Below, piece after piece: positions 6,581 to 6,760 of a stretch of DNA of 6,760 bases. Origin of the DNA: an uncultured Lachnospiraceae bacterium (GTDB taxonomy: Bacteria > Bacillota > Clostridia > Lachnospirales > Lachnospiraceae). A program made the position numbers and the translations under genes. The notes under the pieces are model-generated. The model had not been told where the DNA came from. It was given only the letters and a program-made list of their open reading frames with translations, and ran no database searches. How positions within the stretch are numbered: the first letter of the stretch is position 1; every line of letters begins with the position of its first letter. Where the stretch lies: NCBI GenBank assembly GCA_947594085.1, contig CANQEB010000135.1, forward strand, positions 1-6,760. Direction: 5' to 3'.

Positions 6581-6595
6581 GCGGCGATTCGCCGC
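6581..6595 (-). promoter_or_regulatory. GC-rich hairpin touching the metN ribosome binding site
   Basis: GCGGCGATTCGCCGC has seven-base perfect arms around a single central base, or six-base arms with a three-base loop. It ends one base upstream of the GGAGGAG ribosome binding site at 6573-6579. It leaves the site free but would position it just after a stable stem, so it could influence translation or mRNA stability. It has no T-run and is not a terminator. Confidence 0.5.
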
Positions 6596-6629
6596 GCCCG
6601 GCGACCCCTGTCATGTCCGGGATTTCAAA

Positions 6630-6645
6630 CCGGAGCATTCTCCGG
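6630..6645 (-). promoter_or_regulatory. CCGGAG-CTCCGG hairpin in the metN leader
   Basis: The arms CCGGAG (6630-6635) and CTCCGG (6640-6645) pair perfectly around a four-base loop. Another CCGG at 6617-6620 can pair with either arm, so alternative folds are possible. On the transcribed strand it is followed by TTTGAAAT, which is too weak for a normal intrinsic terminator. It lies between the intron end and metN, where a regulatory leader would be expected. Confidence 0.45.
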
Positions 6646-6648
6646 CAT

Positions 6649-6677
6649 ATTGTCATTCCACAGTTTTCCACCCTCAA
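6649..6677 (-). promoter_or_regulatory. Weak candidate promoter upstream of metN
   Basis: On the minus strand, TTGAGG (6677-6672) and GACAAT (6654-6649) are 17 bases apart, each four of six to the sigma-A boxes. If real, it would let metN be expressed despite the group II intron immediately upstream. The match is modest and could be chance; transcription could instead come through the intron from beyond the window. Confidence 0.25.
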
Positions 6678-6685
6678 GAGTATAA

Positions 6686-6760
6686 ATCGAGTAGGAGGCG
6701 GTGATTAGCCGCCGTCCTCTCACACCACCGTGCGTACCGTTCGGTACACGGCGGTTTCAA
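6686..6760 (-). mobile_element. 3' end of a group II intron (domains V and VI), cut by window edge
   Basis: Read on the minus strand, bases 6755-6724 fold as domain V. A nine-pair lower stem (A6755 to G6747 with U6724 to C6732) includes a G-U pair at 6752/6727 within a CGC-type catalytic triad (6753-6751). A two-base bulge (6734-6733) follows on the 3' side, then a four-pair upper stem with a GAAC loop. Domain VI follows: GAG and AGGA (6721-6715) and GGCGG (6713-6709) pair with CCGCC, TCCT and CTC (6701-6689). A single bulged A at 6692 is seven bases from the proposed 3' end GAT (6688-6686). This is the branch-point arrangement of group II introns, and the AY ending fits. The intron-encoded reverse transcriptase would lie beyond 6760. 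The exon downstream starts at 6685, 116 bases before metN. Confidence 0.85.

Noticed and set aside
6570..6677. N-terminal extension of metN by 36 codons from a TTG
   Set aside because: The extension has no family similarity and overlaps the leader hairpins. The ATG at 6569 has a strong ribosome binding site and gives the usual MetN start.
6660..6677. T-box motif from AGGGTGG upstream of metN
   Set aside because: Only seven bases match; the required ACCGCG half and a following terminator are absent. It is kept as a remark in the leader finding but not called as a feature.

Overview
The window looks like a chromosomal segment of a fairly GC-rich Bacillota genome, probably class Clostridia (a Lachnospiraceae-like gut or anaerobe lineage). 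The grounds are strong purine-rich Shine-Dalgarno sites before the genes, a DUF2284 cysteine-rich protein, a YczE-type membrane protein, a clostridial-style MATE exporter, a metN-metI pair and a bacterial group II intron end. This placement is inferred from gene content and style; nothing in the window names a species.

Layout from left to right. Positions 1-867 (minus) hold the N-terminal 289 residues of a right-handed parallel beta-helix protein of the carbohydrate-active type, cut by the window edge. Next is a pyrimidine-rich spacer (868-1033) with an irregular ~18-base repeat, then a DUF2284 metal-binding protein (1034-1579, minus). A second spacer (1580-1879) contains five exact-period copies of an 11-base repeat and a divergent promoter region. 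A six-helix YczE/YyaS/YitT-like membrane protein runs rightward (1880-2542). It converges on a MATE efflux transporter (2662-4035, minus) across a 119-base gap with no convincing terminator.

The right half is read entirely on the minus strand, in the order group II intron 3' end (6686 to beyond 6760), a 116-base structured leader, metN (5562-6569), metI (4907-5569), a HAD-family hydrolase (4139-4852), and MATE (2662-4035). metN and metI overlap by 8 bases. HAD follows metI after 54 bases and MATE follows HAD after 102 bases, so they may be one transcript. MetN and MetI form the ATPase and permease of a methionine-type ABC importer. The usual substrate-binding lipoprotein MetQ is absent from the window.

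The most notable non-coding features are three. The first is the 3' end of a group II intron, with domain V, domain VI and a bulged branch-point A, lying directly upstream of metN. The second is the pair of purine-rich repeat arrays (on the transcribed strand) in front of the DUF2284 and beta-helix genes, which also share short blocks next to their start codons. The third is the hairpin-rich metN leader, which does not match a SAM-I riboswitch in the visible part. I see no CRISPR array, tRNA, rRNA or complete new defence system.
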